A stretch of 64,000 bases of DNA from Eutrigla gurnardus (GCA_963514095.1 OY741271.1:3791976-3855975); one strand, 5' to 3'. Positions 34,201-44,468 are shown, counted from the stretch's first letter. Made by a program: numbers and translations. The notes: generated by a model from the sequence alone, not told the origin.

Positions 34201-34524
34201 AAATGGCGCGATGACACGCGATTCAGGCGGAGGAGGCGCGAATGGAGCGTCTGGCACGATGAGACGCGGCGCGAATGGCGCGAATGGCACGTCTGATGCC
34301 GTGCGAATGGCGCGTCTGACGCGAATGGAGCGTCTGACGCGAATGAAGCGAATGGAGCGTCTGACGCGATGGCGCGAATGGCGCGAATGGCGCGTCTGAT
34401 GCCGTGCGAATGGCGCGTCTGACGCGAATGGAGCGTCTGACGCGAATGAAGCGAATGGAGCGTCTGACGCGATGGCGCGAATGGCGCGTCTCTCGCGGTG
34501 CGAATGGCGCGTCTGAAGCGATGC
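34201..34524. repeat. Subterminal GCGAATGG/GCGTCTGACGC repeat array
   Basis: Short words GCGAATGG(A/C)GCGTCTGACGC are reiterated, and a block of about 106 bp (from about 34272) is duplicated in tandem. The same words appear at the other end (35650-35720). They look like multiple transposase binding sites; the ORFs across them are low-complexity artefacts. Confidence 0.75.
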
Positions 34525-34640
34525 AAATAAAGTTGAAAATATCGAACTTTTCAGGCGGCATCGCGCCGCGACATCCAATCAGCGACGAGTTCAAGCCGAC
34601 GACGTCACTTCCCTCACGTACCCGTTGTTTACAGACCAAC

Positions 34641-34770
34641 ATGGAGGAGAAAATAATTGTTGCTGTGTGTGGGCACCCGGTGATCTACGACACCACAGCG
34701 GTGTTCTACCATGACAAAATAAAAAAAGAGGAGACGTGGGTGAAGGTCGGTGAGGAGGTGGGACTCCCCG
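34641..34770 (+). pseudogene. Harbinger Myb/MADF-like protein, first exon
   Basis: From the ATG at 34641 the exon encodes MEEKIIVAVCGHPVIYDTTA and KKEETWVKVGEEVG, the start of a MADF/Myb-like DNA-binding domain such as that of the accessory protein of Harbinger elements. A GTAAGT donor begins at 34771. The remaining exons are absent. Confidence 0.7.
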
Positions 34771-34869
34771 GTAAGTTGTGAAGCTATCTGTGGCTTGTTT
34801 TACGTTGCTGACCGTGTTTCTATATGAAATGTTAGCATCAGTTAGCACTTGCATAGCATTATCCCCTTG

Positions 34870-34970
34870 CAAACTCCACACAGAAGGAACCCGGGGCCGA
34901 CCCGGGGATCGAACCCGGGACCCTCTTGCTGTGAGGCGAGAGTGCTACCCACTACACCACCGTGCAGCCC
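34870..34970 (-). mobile_element. tRNA-derived SINE head fragment
   Basis: On the minus strand it reads GCACGGTGGTGTAGTGGGTA, then CGCCTCACAG, then GGGTTCGATCCCCGGGTCGG. The A-box-like and B-box-like (GGTTCGATCC) sequences belong to a repeat that is common in fish. It is a truncated fragment within the Harbinger element; it is not a functional tRNA. Confidence 0.6.
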
Positions 34971-35297
34971 TAAGTCAATGTATATTATATGTAAAAGATT
35001 AGGTATATCTGTGTAATCTCATTCTGAAATAAGAACCATTTTCAAATCGTAATAAGGAAAACTGATAACATTAACAAGTAAAGAGTTAATAAATACTGTA
35101 TTTGACTGAAAAAATGAAGTGAAAATTAAAAAGGTTTGTTTATGCAGGTTTATAGGTTGATATGCATTTATCACACAACGTAGGCTCCTGTACAGTTGGT
35201 AAAATTAGTAGCATACTTTATATTATGTAGCCTATAATATTTTTACATGTTCATTTTGCAGTAGTCTACTGTAATTACTAATTAAACCACAACTCAC

Positions 35298-35596
35298 CTC
35301 AGACAGATGGACAGGCGCTCCGCAGCTGAGATGGAGTGCCTGTAGTTGGTGTCCAGGCGGGAGATCCTGGCACCGACCCGAGATAACAGGTCCTCGAACT
35401 GGGCTCCAGTCAGCCTGAGGTACCGCTGGAACCGGTCGTCATCCAGACGGAGCTCCTGGAGGAGACGATGAAATTCCCCCGGCTCCGTACGCCTCTGGAG
35501 GACTTCATGAACCCAGACACGACGGCGGGTGGTTTTCCGGCGTTTCTGGGACTTGTACAGCAGGTACAGTGCAGCAACGGTGGAGATATCAGCCAT
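35298..35596 (-). pseudogene. Harbinger transposase (HARBI1-like), first exon
   Basis: From the ATG at 35596 the exon encodes a basic stretch (KSQKRRKTTRRRVWVHEVLQ), FHRLLQELRLDDDRFQRYLR and SAAERLSICLR. This is the N-terminal helix-turn-helix region of Harbinger/HARBI1-type transposases. A GTGAGT donor follows 35298. No DDE exon follows. Confidence 0.75.
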
Positions 35597-35806
35597 GATC
35601 GAGGTGGAAAGAGAGCGGGAGAAAGGGGCGCCCACGGTTAAAAAATGAGCGTCATGCGCGAATGACGCGAATGGCGCGTCGCGAATGGCGCGTCTGACGC
35701 GAATGGCGCGAATGATGCGAAAAGTCCAAAATGATCAAGCGGCGCGATACAAGCGTCTCACGCGATTGTATTCGCGTCTATCGCGTCCGGTGTGAACGCC
35801 GCATAA

Positions 35807-36067
35807 CAGGCACATCATCCAAGAGGGGAATATCATGGCTGATCAGGTTGGTGCACCCCAAGTCTCCCTCATGGGAAGAAAAGACTGAAGCGTACTGCTG
35901 GAGAAGGGATCGCATCTTAACTTGATCTCCGACTGACAAGGTGGACAAATGGCCCCGATTGGATCGGGCAAGACTTCAGATGCAGTCTGAGAAGCCGTTG
36001 TAACGACACTAGTTGGCATCTCGGTAACGTTATGTGTTGCTGCAACATGTTGCTGCAACACATATAT
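35807..36067 (-). pseudogene. Ty3/gypsy element A, protease-RT linker remnant
   Basis: The minus-strand sequence continues the pol reading upstream of the Harbinger insertion (DDVPV preceded by TNLISHD). It ends abruptly at the LTR-like copy, so gag and most of the protease are deleted. Confidence 0.55.
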
Positions 36068-36176
36068 TGATTACCCCTTTCTCCGGTGCAGCACATGGGA
36101 GCTGTTAACGGGAGGAACACTCAATAACGCCCCAACTCACTCCAACAAGGGAGAGGAAAGATCCAGGCACAGATGG
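36068..36176 (-). repeat. Partial 5' LTR of Ty3/gypsy element A
   Basis: About 110 bp match 30679-30790 (for example CTCAATAACGCCCCAACTCA). The rest of the LTR is cut off where GGGTGATTCTCACG begins. Confidence 0.6.
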
Positions 36177-37122
36177 GTGATTCTCACGAAACTGTCCTAA
36201 CTTTTGCAAAAACTATTTTAGGTCAATTTTGCTAGTTTTTTTCTCTCATTAGTAGCAAGCAGGGTCTCAATTAACTGGCTCAATTTAAATGAGGGATCAA
36301 CACATGTTTTTTCATACATTTTCGGAATGTTTTATTGAGTCATTGACCAAATAAGTTAATTACCGTCACACATTTTCAATTGATGATAACTGAATATGTA
36401 TGAAAGGTAGACCTTTTATTTTTTTTCATGCATGTTCTATTAATAGTTCAGAATAGCCACATAGTGTAAACATTCAGAATTGATTTAATTCATTTTATTG
36501 ATACAGTAATTTTAGTTATTATGTTCATTACCGTAACAAAATTACATGTTTTACACTAAATCTTTCCTGTAGTGTAAATTTCACAAAACTTTCTGCTTCA
36601 AATGGGGACAAACCATTTATTTCTACGTGCCTCCGTTCCTGAGAAATCTCAAGCTAAACATGGCCAGTTTTCATCAAAATCCCTGTTTTTTTTTTCCTAC
36701 AAAAGGACATATAGTGTTTTTTATGATATGTGCTCTGTTTGTGCCTGTCGCTCTTCTGACACTTACATTTCTGGGTCAAAGTGCTTGTATAAGATAAATA
36801 TTGTTGTTCTATTCACAAAACCACCATGGGGGGCAATACAAAACAACAATAACACATTTCTACTGCTGGGCGAGAGAAGCACTGTGCCATGCCCCAGCCT
36901 CTCGTCGCGGAGTGTGATGCTCTCTCGGCCGAAGCAGGTCGGGAACACTAGCCCCACCGGTGGTCACGGGCCTGCTGCGGCACGGGTTGGTGGTGCCGGG
37001 GTTCTCGGCCTGCTTCGGCCGAGGGACCATCGCACTCTGCTGCAGGAGGCTGTGGCACAACACGGTGTGAAGAGAAATTACCATGTCATTACAATGTAAT
37101 AATCTTAAAACCTTGACGTCAC
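36177..37122. other. Repeat-like DNA with a foldback, no gene assigned
   Basis: AT-rich sequence starting GGGTGATTCTCACGAAAC looks like the end of a repeat family. At 36880-37060 two arms of about 65 bp sharing TCTCGGCCGAAGCAGG face each other and could form a hairpin. ORFs here are shadows of the inverted repeat. Confidence 0.4.
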
Positions 37123-37143
37123 TCAACAGCAACACATTCCTAC

Positions 37144-39046
37144 CTGTGTTACAGTACCAGGATACAGGCATCCGTCATACTTAACGAGCACCCATCGCCC
37201 AACTCCAATAGAGTGCTCATTTTCCTTCTCTTCTCTGAGAATGACTTCTTTTGGAGCATAGCAATCACATGCAGGCTTACAGACGCATGAGACATCCCTC
37301 ACTCTGATCTTCCCTGGTTCTGTTGCAATAAGCTGAAAAAAACAGAAAAATATACACATTTATTCAGTGAACATAATCGGAATCGTCTTAATTTGATTGT
37401 TTACTAAGTGACACCTTACTTGATGTACTTTCAGAGTGCCCAGCACTGTCTTCAGTGATGGGGGCACTAACTCTCCACATGTTTCAATGTCCTCTTCAGT
37501 CACCTTGAAGAGTTTCACTGAACTCTGCTTGGACAGGTTGTGCAGCAAGGCCTCAGCATCAGGTATCTCCGTTCCATAGGCTACCAGCCTGTCAGCAAGA
37601 TTTTTCAGTGCTCCTCCAACGCCGTCTGGAGCACCTTTCCCGTGTGATGCCTCTGTAAAGTTCCAGGTCACGGACTTGAAACCCTTTATGAAAGGCACTG
37701 TGGACGCCAAGTAGAAGGAGACCTGGGGGTGGGGGGAGAGAAAGATAGAGAGGTTGAACGTTGGGAGTGACTGTGTCAGAAAGTGAGTGAGTGAGTGAGT
37801 GAGTGACTGAGTGAGTGAGTGAGTGAGTCAGAAAGTGAGTGAGTGAGTGAGTGAGTGAGTCAGAAAGTGAGTGAGTGAGTGAGTCAGAAAGTGAGTGAGT
37901 GACTGAGTCAGAAAGTGAGTGACAGTGATTGAGTTAGTGAGTGTCAGTGAGTGAATATAGGGTATTTTTGACTGTCTCATGTTTTACTGATGGATTTTTA
38001 AAATTCTGACCAATCAATATCAGTCCAAAAGTTTTTGCTCATAACAAACCCTGTTGCGGTATTGGGAAGTCGGCCCATCAGACACCAGGTGGACATGTTT
38101 TACTGTGGGGTGACTGGATTTTATATGCTGCCACACTGGATCCAGGTGTGCCCACTCACTCACATACAGGACACCAGTATGCAAAGTAACCTGTTTGTGA
38201 CCTCCACCAAAGTGAGTGTCCTTTACTTCTTTGCTCCACTTACAGTTGTAATTTTCACTGTAGTCAAAATGTACAACTGCTTCATCTTCCACCAATCTCT
38301 CTTTCAGCTGCCTGATCTCTCTGAACTGGTGTGCTATGTTGAAGAGGTGAACCTTAAAACGTGGCAGGTCGTTCTTTGTTTTCTCCACCAGTTTTTCTAG
38401 GCTGGCCGCTTTCGTTTTCCAGAGTGGTGTGCTTGCCTTCAATCATCAGGAGATTTTTTCGAGTATGGTGACTTTTTTGTCACCCACTCATTCCATCTCA
38501 CGATGTTGTTCTTTGTGGCTGGGTCCATCACAACTGGCAATGGGCTGTCTTTGCAGGTGTTGCAACGGTTATACGCGCAGTTGATGTTGCTCGAGTCACA
38601 CACAGTTAATGTGACCAGGTTTGCTGGCTTATTGGAATCTATCAATCCAAGCTGCTGCAGCTTCTTCACTTTGGATGTGAAGTTTTCATGTAGTTTGCAC
38701 GCACACGTCTCCCTATCCTGTACTTTTGGGCTCACAATCCAGAATGGACGATGCTTGCAGAACTGTGAGCGGGAAATCTTCAAAGAGGGCTTTTCGCTCA
38801 GAAAGACCTTGTGGAGATTCTCTAGTATGTCAGTGAGAGACCTCTTCCTAAAGATTGCGCCATTTCTCCTGATTTCTCCAGTTTTTCCATTGATCACGAT
38901 AGTGATGTCATCTCTGTGAAGGAATGTGTAGATCTGCCTTCTCATGTCGTGGCGTCTCTTCTGTGCAACCTTCCTTCTGTCTGCCAGCTTCCTTTGTGTC
39001 TGATGCAGCCCTGCAGCATTCTTTGCTTCAAGATGTTTGGGGATCT
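37144..39046 (-). pseudogene. Unnamed spliced repeat-family protein, possibly a transposase
   Basis: Four minus-strand blocks read as one protein: about 39046-38440, 38442-38050, 37722-37420 and 37332-37144. The last two introns have GT-AG ends and keep phase 0. Distinct motifs are a Cys-rich region (ETCACKLHEN, CAYNRCNTC), HFDYSENYNCKWS, HLVSDGPTSQYRNR, WNFTEASHGKGAPDGVGGAL and a C-terminal GRWVLVKYDGCLYPGTVTQ. The spaced Asp/Glu residues in the second to fourth motifs suggest a DDE-type nuclease, but that is inference; I do not recognise a named family. A frameshift near 38440 and fusion to LINE sequence at 39046 show that it is broken. The end beyond 37144 was not found. Confidence 0.6.
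37774..37960. repeat. GAGT/GTGA microsatellite-like array in an intron
   Basis: GTGAGTGA tetranucleotide runs are interrupted by CAGAAA at intervals, forming an irregular minisatellite. It lies in the 37723-38049 intron of the unnamed repeat gene. Confidence 0.85.
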
Positions 39047-40100
39047 TCCTCCCCGGGATGGCACAGGCTTGATCCAGGTGGATCACCTCCCCTAAAACCA
39101 GAGATAAACGAGTGGATAAAAGTATGCTAAAAAGTTTGCAGCCGCAAGCGTTATCGGTCTCCATTTTTTCGGGTCAGTCTGGTCATTTTTTTTATGAATT
39201 AAAGTGAATATCCCTTCTCTAAAGCTTTCCGGTAACAGGTCCAGTTGGTCAAAGTCGTTAAAAACAGTCAGTAAGTGGTTTGCAAGGATGTCCCAGAAGG
39301 TCAGATAAAATTCCAGGCAAGTCTGTCGTGACCTGGGGACTTCCCCTTCTTAAAATTTTTCAAACATTTATCTAACTCTAAAAGGGTAAAATATCTGGAT
39401 AAAACGCAATTAAAATCCCCTCCCACCACTAAAGGAACCCTGCCTAGCAAGTGGGACTGCAGTTCTTTTAAAAGGTCATACCTATCGTTTTTGTCATTAA
39501 AACCATAAATGTTTTTTAGGTTAAAATCCTGCCCCATAAATGTCTAGTGTGCTAAAACTGCCCGTCCGTCCCTCACCACAGTGCTGCCCTTCACCACATT
39601 AGAGGGTTTTTTATTAAAATGGCAACACCATCCGCTTTATTTTGGTTTGAGCCACTCCATATGGATTGACCATGTGGCCACATTTCTTCCTATCTTCTAT
39701 AATTGTTTAAAAAGGGCAGACTACATTCTTGCAATAAAAACACATCTGACTTAAAAGAACTGAGGGTGGATAAAACAGGGGCTCTAACTCTCGACTTCAC
39801 GCTTCTCACATTGATAGATGAGAAAGTGAGTGTCATGAGTATGGTTAAAAACAACGAGTATGACATTTTAAAAGACTGAAAGGGGTGTGACAGTGTTAAA
39901 AAAAATCTCTGTTGCAATCTTGCATTCAATTGTGTGTTCTTGGGGGTTGATTGCAGAGCTATTGTTAAAAAGGAGACCTCATTTGGTGAATCGGAGGGAA
40001 AGACTCTGGGCTCCTCCACAGAGGAACTGTTTGAGGAGCAACCAGCTCTCAGCCTGTTCTCTGAGGCTACTGGAGACTCAGAGGCCATCCACACGTAGCA
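39047..40100 (-). pseudogene. Tx1/L1-like LINE ORF2 fragments with internal deletion
   Basis: Reading on the minus strand, the endonuclease start (INVRSVKSRV, FLLQECSLP) near 39.7-39.85 kb is followed by VGGDFNCVL. This jumps directly to the RT region (KNFKKGKSPGHDRL) within one frame (39301-39537), so the rest of the endonuclease and the linker are deleted. RT sequence (KKWRPITL, LVLGEVIHLDQACAIPGR) continues to 39047 and is cut by the junction with the unnamed repeat gene. Confidence 0.7.
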
Positions 40101-40514
40101 AAACAAACTTTTTTTCTCCGTTTTGCCTTGGCGTCGTTTCAAGAAAATCTGCATCCAGACGAATCCACTGATAATGACTCAGCGTGCTGTAGTACATATT
40201 CCAGGCCTATATGTGGCACTGTTTCTGCTACAAAAATGCAGAAGAAGAGACGGAGCTTGACGGGATGTTTGCCGTTGCTATGGCAAGACGTGAGAGCTAC
40301 GGCTAATCTCCACCCGACCACCCGATCAATAATTCACCCTTAAGATGACAATTTGGCCCGTATCAATAAAAGCAACAATAAGCATCAACAGCCATCACCC
40401 TAAGGACCTTGACGAGGCGTCACACGTTGGTATGTATTAATTATACAAATCAAGCGTAGCGTTAGTTCTGGCAGGCCACGACGTCAAGCTCTAAATCAGC
40501 AGCAACAGCGTAGC
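40101..40514. other. No gene recognised
   Basis: Unique-looking sequence between the LINE fragment and the candidate LTR. Only short ORFs without domains are present. Confidence 0.4.
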
Positions 40515-40909
40515 TGTCAAAACCGAGGGGATCAGCTGACGGCTCAGCTGACTCCCCGTGCCCGCTTCCTATTGGGAAATTGCATTCAGAGCGCGCTATT
40601 TAAACTGCTCTAGCCTGACCTCCCTCGCTGCTTCCTCTGCCGGCGTTTGCAACCCACCTCCACCCCAGCTCCTCCCGTCATCTGTTATGTACCTTACCAT
40701 TGTTCTTGTTGGTTGCTCTGCTCTGTCTGGGTTTTTCTTTGCTGCTACGCTCCCTGCTTATGCCGTTCATGATGGCTCATGAAGGGCAGGAAGGTGTGCT
40801 CTTCCTGCCTCAGGCTTTCCACGCAAGCGCGTGGAAGAGCAGGGAGTCCCAGAACAGTACCATACCGCCAAATGAAACTTGTGCAAATAAATAAAGATTC
40901 TTTTTGACA
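40515..40909 (+). repeat. Candidate solo LTR
   Basis: It begins TGTCAAAA and ends TTTTTGACA, with a TATTTAA TATA-like box (about 40597) and AATAAATAAAG close to the 3' end. This promoter-to-poly(A) layout fits an LTR. No flanking duplication was found, so it could also be part of a larger element. Confidence 0.4.
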
Positions 40910-41103
40910 AAGTGGTCCTGACTGAAATGCCTACATTCATGGGAAGTTAGCTAGCGGTTGTTTGTTAGCATCGTAAAAAAGTAGCAAATCTGCAACTTTT
41001 TTCCAGGAATATTGCCCCCCTCTCTAGGCTCTACAGTGGCCCTGATACGCCGTCGTACAGACGAGCAGAATATCTGCTACGAGCACGTAGGCCGCAGTTG
41101 TTG

Positions 41104-41356
41104 TTACGAGACGCGAGGGAAGAAGTCAGACTCGAGGGTCGAGGGGCGGACCGATGACGTCACATATTCGTTTTCGCCTTCTACATGAAAACGAACACGA
41201 AACGAAGGGGTGTCATTTTTTTTCTTTTCCACCCTGAAAGCTGGTTTCAAAAAAGTGTGATCCGCTAAAACGCCGGATCCGTATGTTTGGCCGGCCGAGA
41301 CGCACAAGACTTGTGCTTTGACGCACAAAAAAACTTTTTTGTGTGGATGGGGCCTC
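41104..41356. mobile_element. MITE-like fragment
   Basis: Sequence such as GATGACGTCACATATTCG, CATGAAAACG and a terminal GTGTGGATGGGGCCTC resembles a common fish DNA-transposon end. The partner end was not located, so the superfamily is unassigned. Confidence 0.35.
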
Positions 41357-41639
41357 AGAGGACAATTCTGATGAGAGCCTCTTGGCAGACTGGGCATTGG
41401 GGAGGGAGGCATCATTGCTATCACCTTGTGATTGGTGGTGTTCTTTTTCAGGAGTAGCTCCGCCTTCTGCCTGCATCTCTCCAGTTTCCTGCTTCCTGCT
41501 GCAGTTGCAGGCCCCTCCCCTTCTCCCACCTCACCTGATCCCTGTTCTCCAATCACAGGATTTCGCGGGAGATTTGAAATTTCCAGCCCAGTCTCTCCAA
41601 CTAGCTCTCTTTGTTTGCCATCTTGTCCACCATTTTGTA

Positions 41640-42121
41640 CATCTTCTTGTCCTTTGCAGGCTTTAACTTGTAGGCAAAAGACTTTGGGCAATCTCTGAAG
41701 AGGTGATTTGTCTCTCCACAGAGATTGCACTTTCTGCCATTGGTACATTCCTCAAAGGAGTGCCCAATTTCTCTACATTTCCCACAGATAGTTTTGTCAC
41801 ATGCCCAAGCTCACCACACTTGCGGCAGAGATTGGGCATGCCCTGGTAGTGAATGTAGCCCATGTTCTCACCAGGGAGTACCATGGATCGGACATGCTTC
41901 AAGCACTGATACCCCTGAGGGTCTTGCCATTGCTGTATGGGGACTCTCCAGGCACAGTTCCAGATGCTGTCTTCATCTCTCACCTTGGTAGCCTGGCCCT
42001 TCACAGTGCAATATCTACCCAGCCACATGCAAATATCTTCAGCATTCACCATTTCATTGAACATTCTAATAACCACCACTTTCATGGAGTTGTCAGTTAG
42101 TTTCTCCATATTGAATGCCAA
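41640..42121 (-). pseudogene. Tx1-LINE ORF1 or ZCCHC3-like protein, frameshifted
   Basis: From the ATG at 42121 the frame encodes an RNA-binding-like fold (VVVIRMFNEMVNAEDICMWL, KVRDEDSIW) and a zinc knuckle (LCRKCGELGH). After a frameshift near 41795 two more CCHC knuckles are readable in the next frame. Three CCHC fingers after this domain are typical of Tx1-type LINE ORF1 proteins and of the related ZCCHC3 family. Confidence 0.65.
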
Positions 42122-42296
42122 AAACTGGGTTTTCTAAAACTCATGTAACACAGCTATAGAAAAAAAACATATCACAACAGATTTTTCTCACATGTGAAAA
42201 GCACAGTGCTAAAGAACATAACTTTTCAGAATATATATTCATCCGATGTCGCCGTGGAGGAGCAGCAGTGCCCTCTGCTGTTCGTCAAGATAAATG

Positions 42297-42410
42297 AAAA
42301 AGCTTACAGCACCTGGTATTCCCAGGCTGTCTCTCATCCAAGTACTGACCAGGCCCGATCCTGCTTAGCTTCCGAGATCAGACGAGATCGGGCTTGTTCA
42401 GGGTGGTATG
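42297..42410 (-). pseudogene. 5S rRNA pseudogene, 5' end missing
   Basis: On the minus strand the sequence runs CATACCACCCTGAAC, CTCGTCTGATCTCGG, AAGCTAAGCAGG, CTTGGATGAGAGAC to TGCTGTAAGC and a TTTTT terminator. This is 5S rRNA from about nucleotide 10 to its end, with a few substitutions (for example GAGAGAC and ACAGCC). The internal promoter region is present. The first nine nucleotides are replaced by an LTR that starts at 42411. Confidence 0.85.
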
Positions 42411-42686
42411 TGTTTTGTGGTCCCTCTTTTTGTGTTAATACTGTACTAACTTGTCTTTCTGCTTTATTAGTACCTCAGGTTGCCTAGCTGTTTCTGGACC
42501 CTGATTGGCTGATTAAAGGCTCCTGGCCCAAGCTGCACCATGTTGGCCTAATGAGGCCTCAGATTATAAAAAGAGCTGTGCCCTCACAGTCGGGCTCTCT
42601 CTCACTCCCCTCTAAGACTCATGGCAGCAGTCTGGTGTTTTGGTTTGGTTTGATACATTTCATTATTTTCTTTATGTCGTTTTCAT

Positions 42687-44161
42687 TAGTGATGGGCAAA
42701 TGGAAGCTTCGAAACAGTTCGAAGTGATGTTTCAGTATGTGTTGAAGCCTTGAAACGAATATGAAACCTGACTCTACAGTGGCATCTAGTGGCCACTTCT
42801 GTGAACTACATTCTCTGGCCAAAGAAAACTCCTAATTATGTGCCACTATGAAATGAGCCGGTCTTAGGTTTCCTTAATTTAAAGGAGAAATCCGGTCATT
42901 TTTGACCCCATTTCCGTTGTCCTCAGGGTCATCCCGACTTATTAGAAGCAAAAAACCCGACAAAAATTGACGTTGCCTAGCCCGAGATCAGTAGCTCTCG
43001 GCTACTGTTTAGCTGTAAGCAGTCGTTGCTATGTTGTAACATAGTCATACATATGGACGTAACAGCTTCATGGATTTATTACGGACAGGACGACTGCACT
43101 GCTCGGTCGTTTCTTTATGGATACAAAATCTACGAGGAAAACGTTTTCGTTTCTGCAGTGACCGGGACGGACGAGCGCCCGGCACGTTACTAGCTGAAGC
43201 TATCGTTGCTATGTTGTAACATAGTCATACATATGGACATAACAGCTTCATGGATTTATTATGGACATGACGACTGCACTGCTTGATCAATTCTTTATGG
43301 ATACAAAATCAAAACTACGAGGAAAACGTTTTCGTTTCTGCGGTGACTGGGAGGGACGACAGGCGCTCGGCTGTCTACTGCTAATGTCTACTGGGTGATT
43401 TGAGGTGAGTAACTTCATGCTAAAACACATATTTATGTCGTTTTGCAACACTATTTGAGCTAAACGAGCGCCGTGGTGTCTCGTACGAACCCAACCTGTG
43501 TTGCATAGGTCTTGGAATTGTTTTCTGAGGCCCAGGAAAGCAGATATAACGTGCCCCAATGGGTTAGCATTGGAGCGAGTCTGGAAGGCTGCCAGGCAGG
43601 TACAGATCTCGGGCTAGGCAACGTCAATTTTTGTCTGTTTTTTTGCTTCTAATAAGTCGGGATGACCCTGAGGACAACGGAAATGGGGTCAAAAATGACC
43701 GGATTTCTCCTTTAAGTAGAATACAGGTTGAATTAAAGAAACATTATTAAAAATAAATAAATGACAAATTGTTATATGCAATACAATAATCAAAGATTTT
43801 TATTCAAAAATAATATTTGTTCAGCTCTTTTTGAGCTGAGTCTGTTTCTTTTTTTGGATAACACTTCCCCTGCTTTTGAAAAAAAAATTCACAGGTTACA
43901 CTTGTTTCGCGGCTTTGTTTTAAACATTTCTTAGTCAGTTGGTACAAATAGGGAAGACAGCACGTCGCTCTTGCCAGTATTTTAAAGGATCTGCCTATCT
44001 TGGAATAGCCGTTTCGAAACAGAGGCGTTCCTACAATCACTGAACTACAGTCGCGTGACACAGGGGTTTCAGAACTGCTTTTTCGGCACAACGTTTCGAA
44101 ACGTTTCGATCCGGGACTTCAGAGAAGCGCCGACACGCCCGTTTCGGAAGTCACATCACTA
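42687..44161. mobile_element. hAT element inside LTR B, hosting a TTAA element
   Basis: The ends TAGTGATGGGC and TCACATCACTA are inverted repeats with the perfect 8-bp duplication GTTTTCAT at 42679-42686 and 44162-44169. GAAGCTTCGAAAC/GTTTCGAAAC motifs are reiterated near both ends. A minus-strand frame at 43804-44091 (with CCLPYLYQLTKKCLKQ) may be a transposase C-terminal remnant. Confidence 0.88.
42883..43711. mobile_element. TTAA-flanked long-inverted-repeat transposon (copy B)
   Basis: This 829-bp copy has the same ends (AGGAGAAATCCGG and CCGGATTTCTCCT) and is flanked by TTAA at 42879-42882 and 43712-43715. It keeps only about 115 bp of the left arm but a full right arm and the central duplication, so it is a deletion derivative of the copy A type. 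Confidence 0.85.
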
Positions 44162-44455
44162 GTTTTCATTTAATCTTACTTTGTTTGGGAAGGATGGGCT
44201 GGCATTACTGTTTTCGCGGCTTTGTTTTAAGTTTAGTTAATCATTTTAGGTAGTTTAGAGTCTCTGATCCGACTGTGTGGTTGGCCAGAGCACCCGTTTT
44301 TCTTATTTTCACCAGCCCATCTGACCCTTTTGTTGTTTTTGTCCAGGTTTAGTTATTTTGTTAGGACAATAAATCATTTTTGGCATTTGAACGTGGTTGT
44401 GTCCTTATGTTATTGGCCTTTGTGGAGTTTTGATTTGGTGGCTGTAACATAATTA

Positions 44456-44468
44456 TGGGGGCTCGTCC
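44456..44468 (+). promoter_or_regulatory. Primer binding site, tRNA-Pro type, element B
   Basis: TGGGGGCTCGTCC matches 13 bases complementary to the 3' end of tRNA-Pro, 6 bases after the LTR end. Confidence 0.75.

Larger units (their letters stand above)
34136..35803. mobile_element. PIF/Harbinger element, 1668 bp, internally deleted
   Basis: The ends AGGGGCGTTCACACTGAACG (left) and TGCGGCGTTCACACCGGACG (complement of right) are inverted repeats, flanked by TAA at 34133-34135 and 35804-35806, the 3-bp Harbinger target. It carries the first exon of each of the two Harbinger genes in convergent orientation and nothing of the catalytic DDE core. It is inserted in the gypsy RT region. Confidence 0.88.
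42411..44449 (+). repeat. 5' LTR of LTR retroelement B, split by a hAT
   Basis: The LTR begins TGTTTTGTGG and ends GGCTGTAACA. Without the 1475-bp hAT and its 8-bp duplication it is about 556 bp. A TATAAAA box lies near 42566. A tRNA-Pro-type primer site follows at 44456. Its left edge abuts the truncated 5S sequence. Confidence 0.75.

Noticed and set aside
34144..34642. Arg/Ala/Ser-rich ORFs on both strands
   Set aside because: They are produced by the GCGAATGG/GCGTCTGACGC subterminal repeats of the Harbinger element.
34870..34970. tRNA gene
   Set aside because: It has A- and B-box-like words, but the rest does not fold as a tRNA and it continues into the common fish repeat (TTCCTTCTGTGTGGAGTTTG).
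41104..41748. 214-codon minus-strand ORF downstream of the CCHC protein
   Set aside because: It continues in the wrong frame after the frameshift near 41795 and runs into MITE-like sequence. The real CCHC fingers are in another frame.
42297..42410. Functional 5S rRNA gene or a 5S-headed SINE3
   Set aside because: The first nine bases are missing and there are substitutions, so it is not an intact gene. The sequence ends at a normal 5S 3' end with a T-run terminator rather than running into a SINE body.
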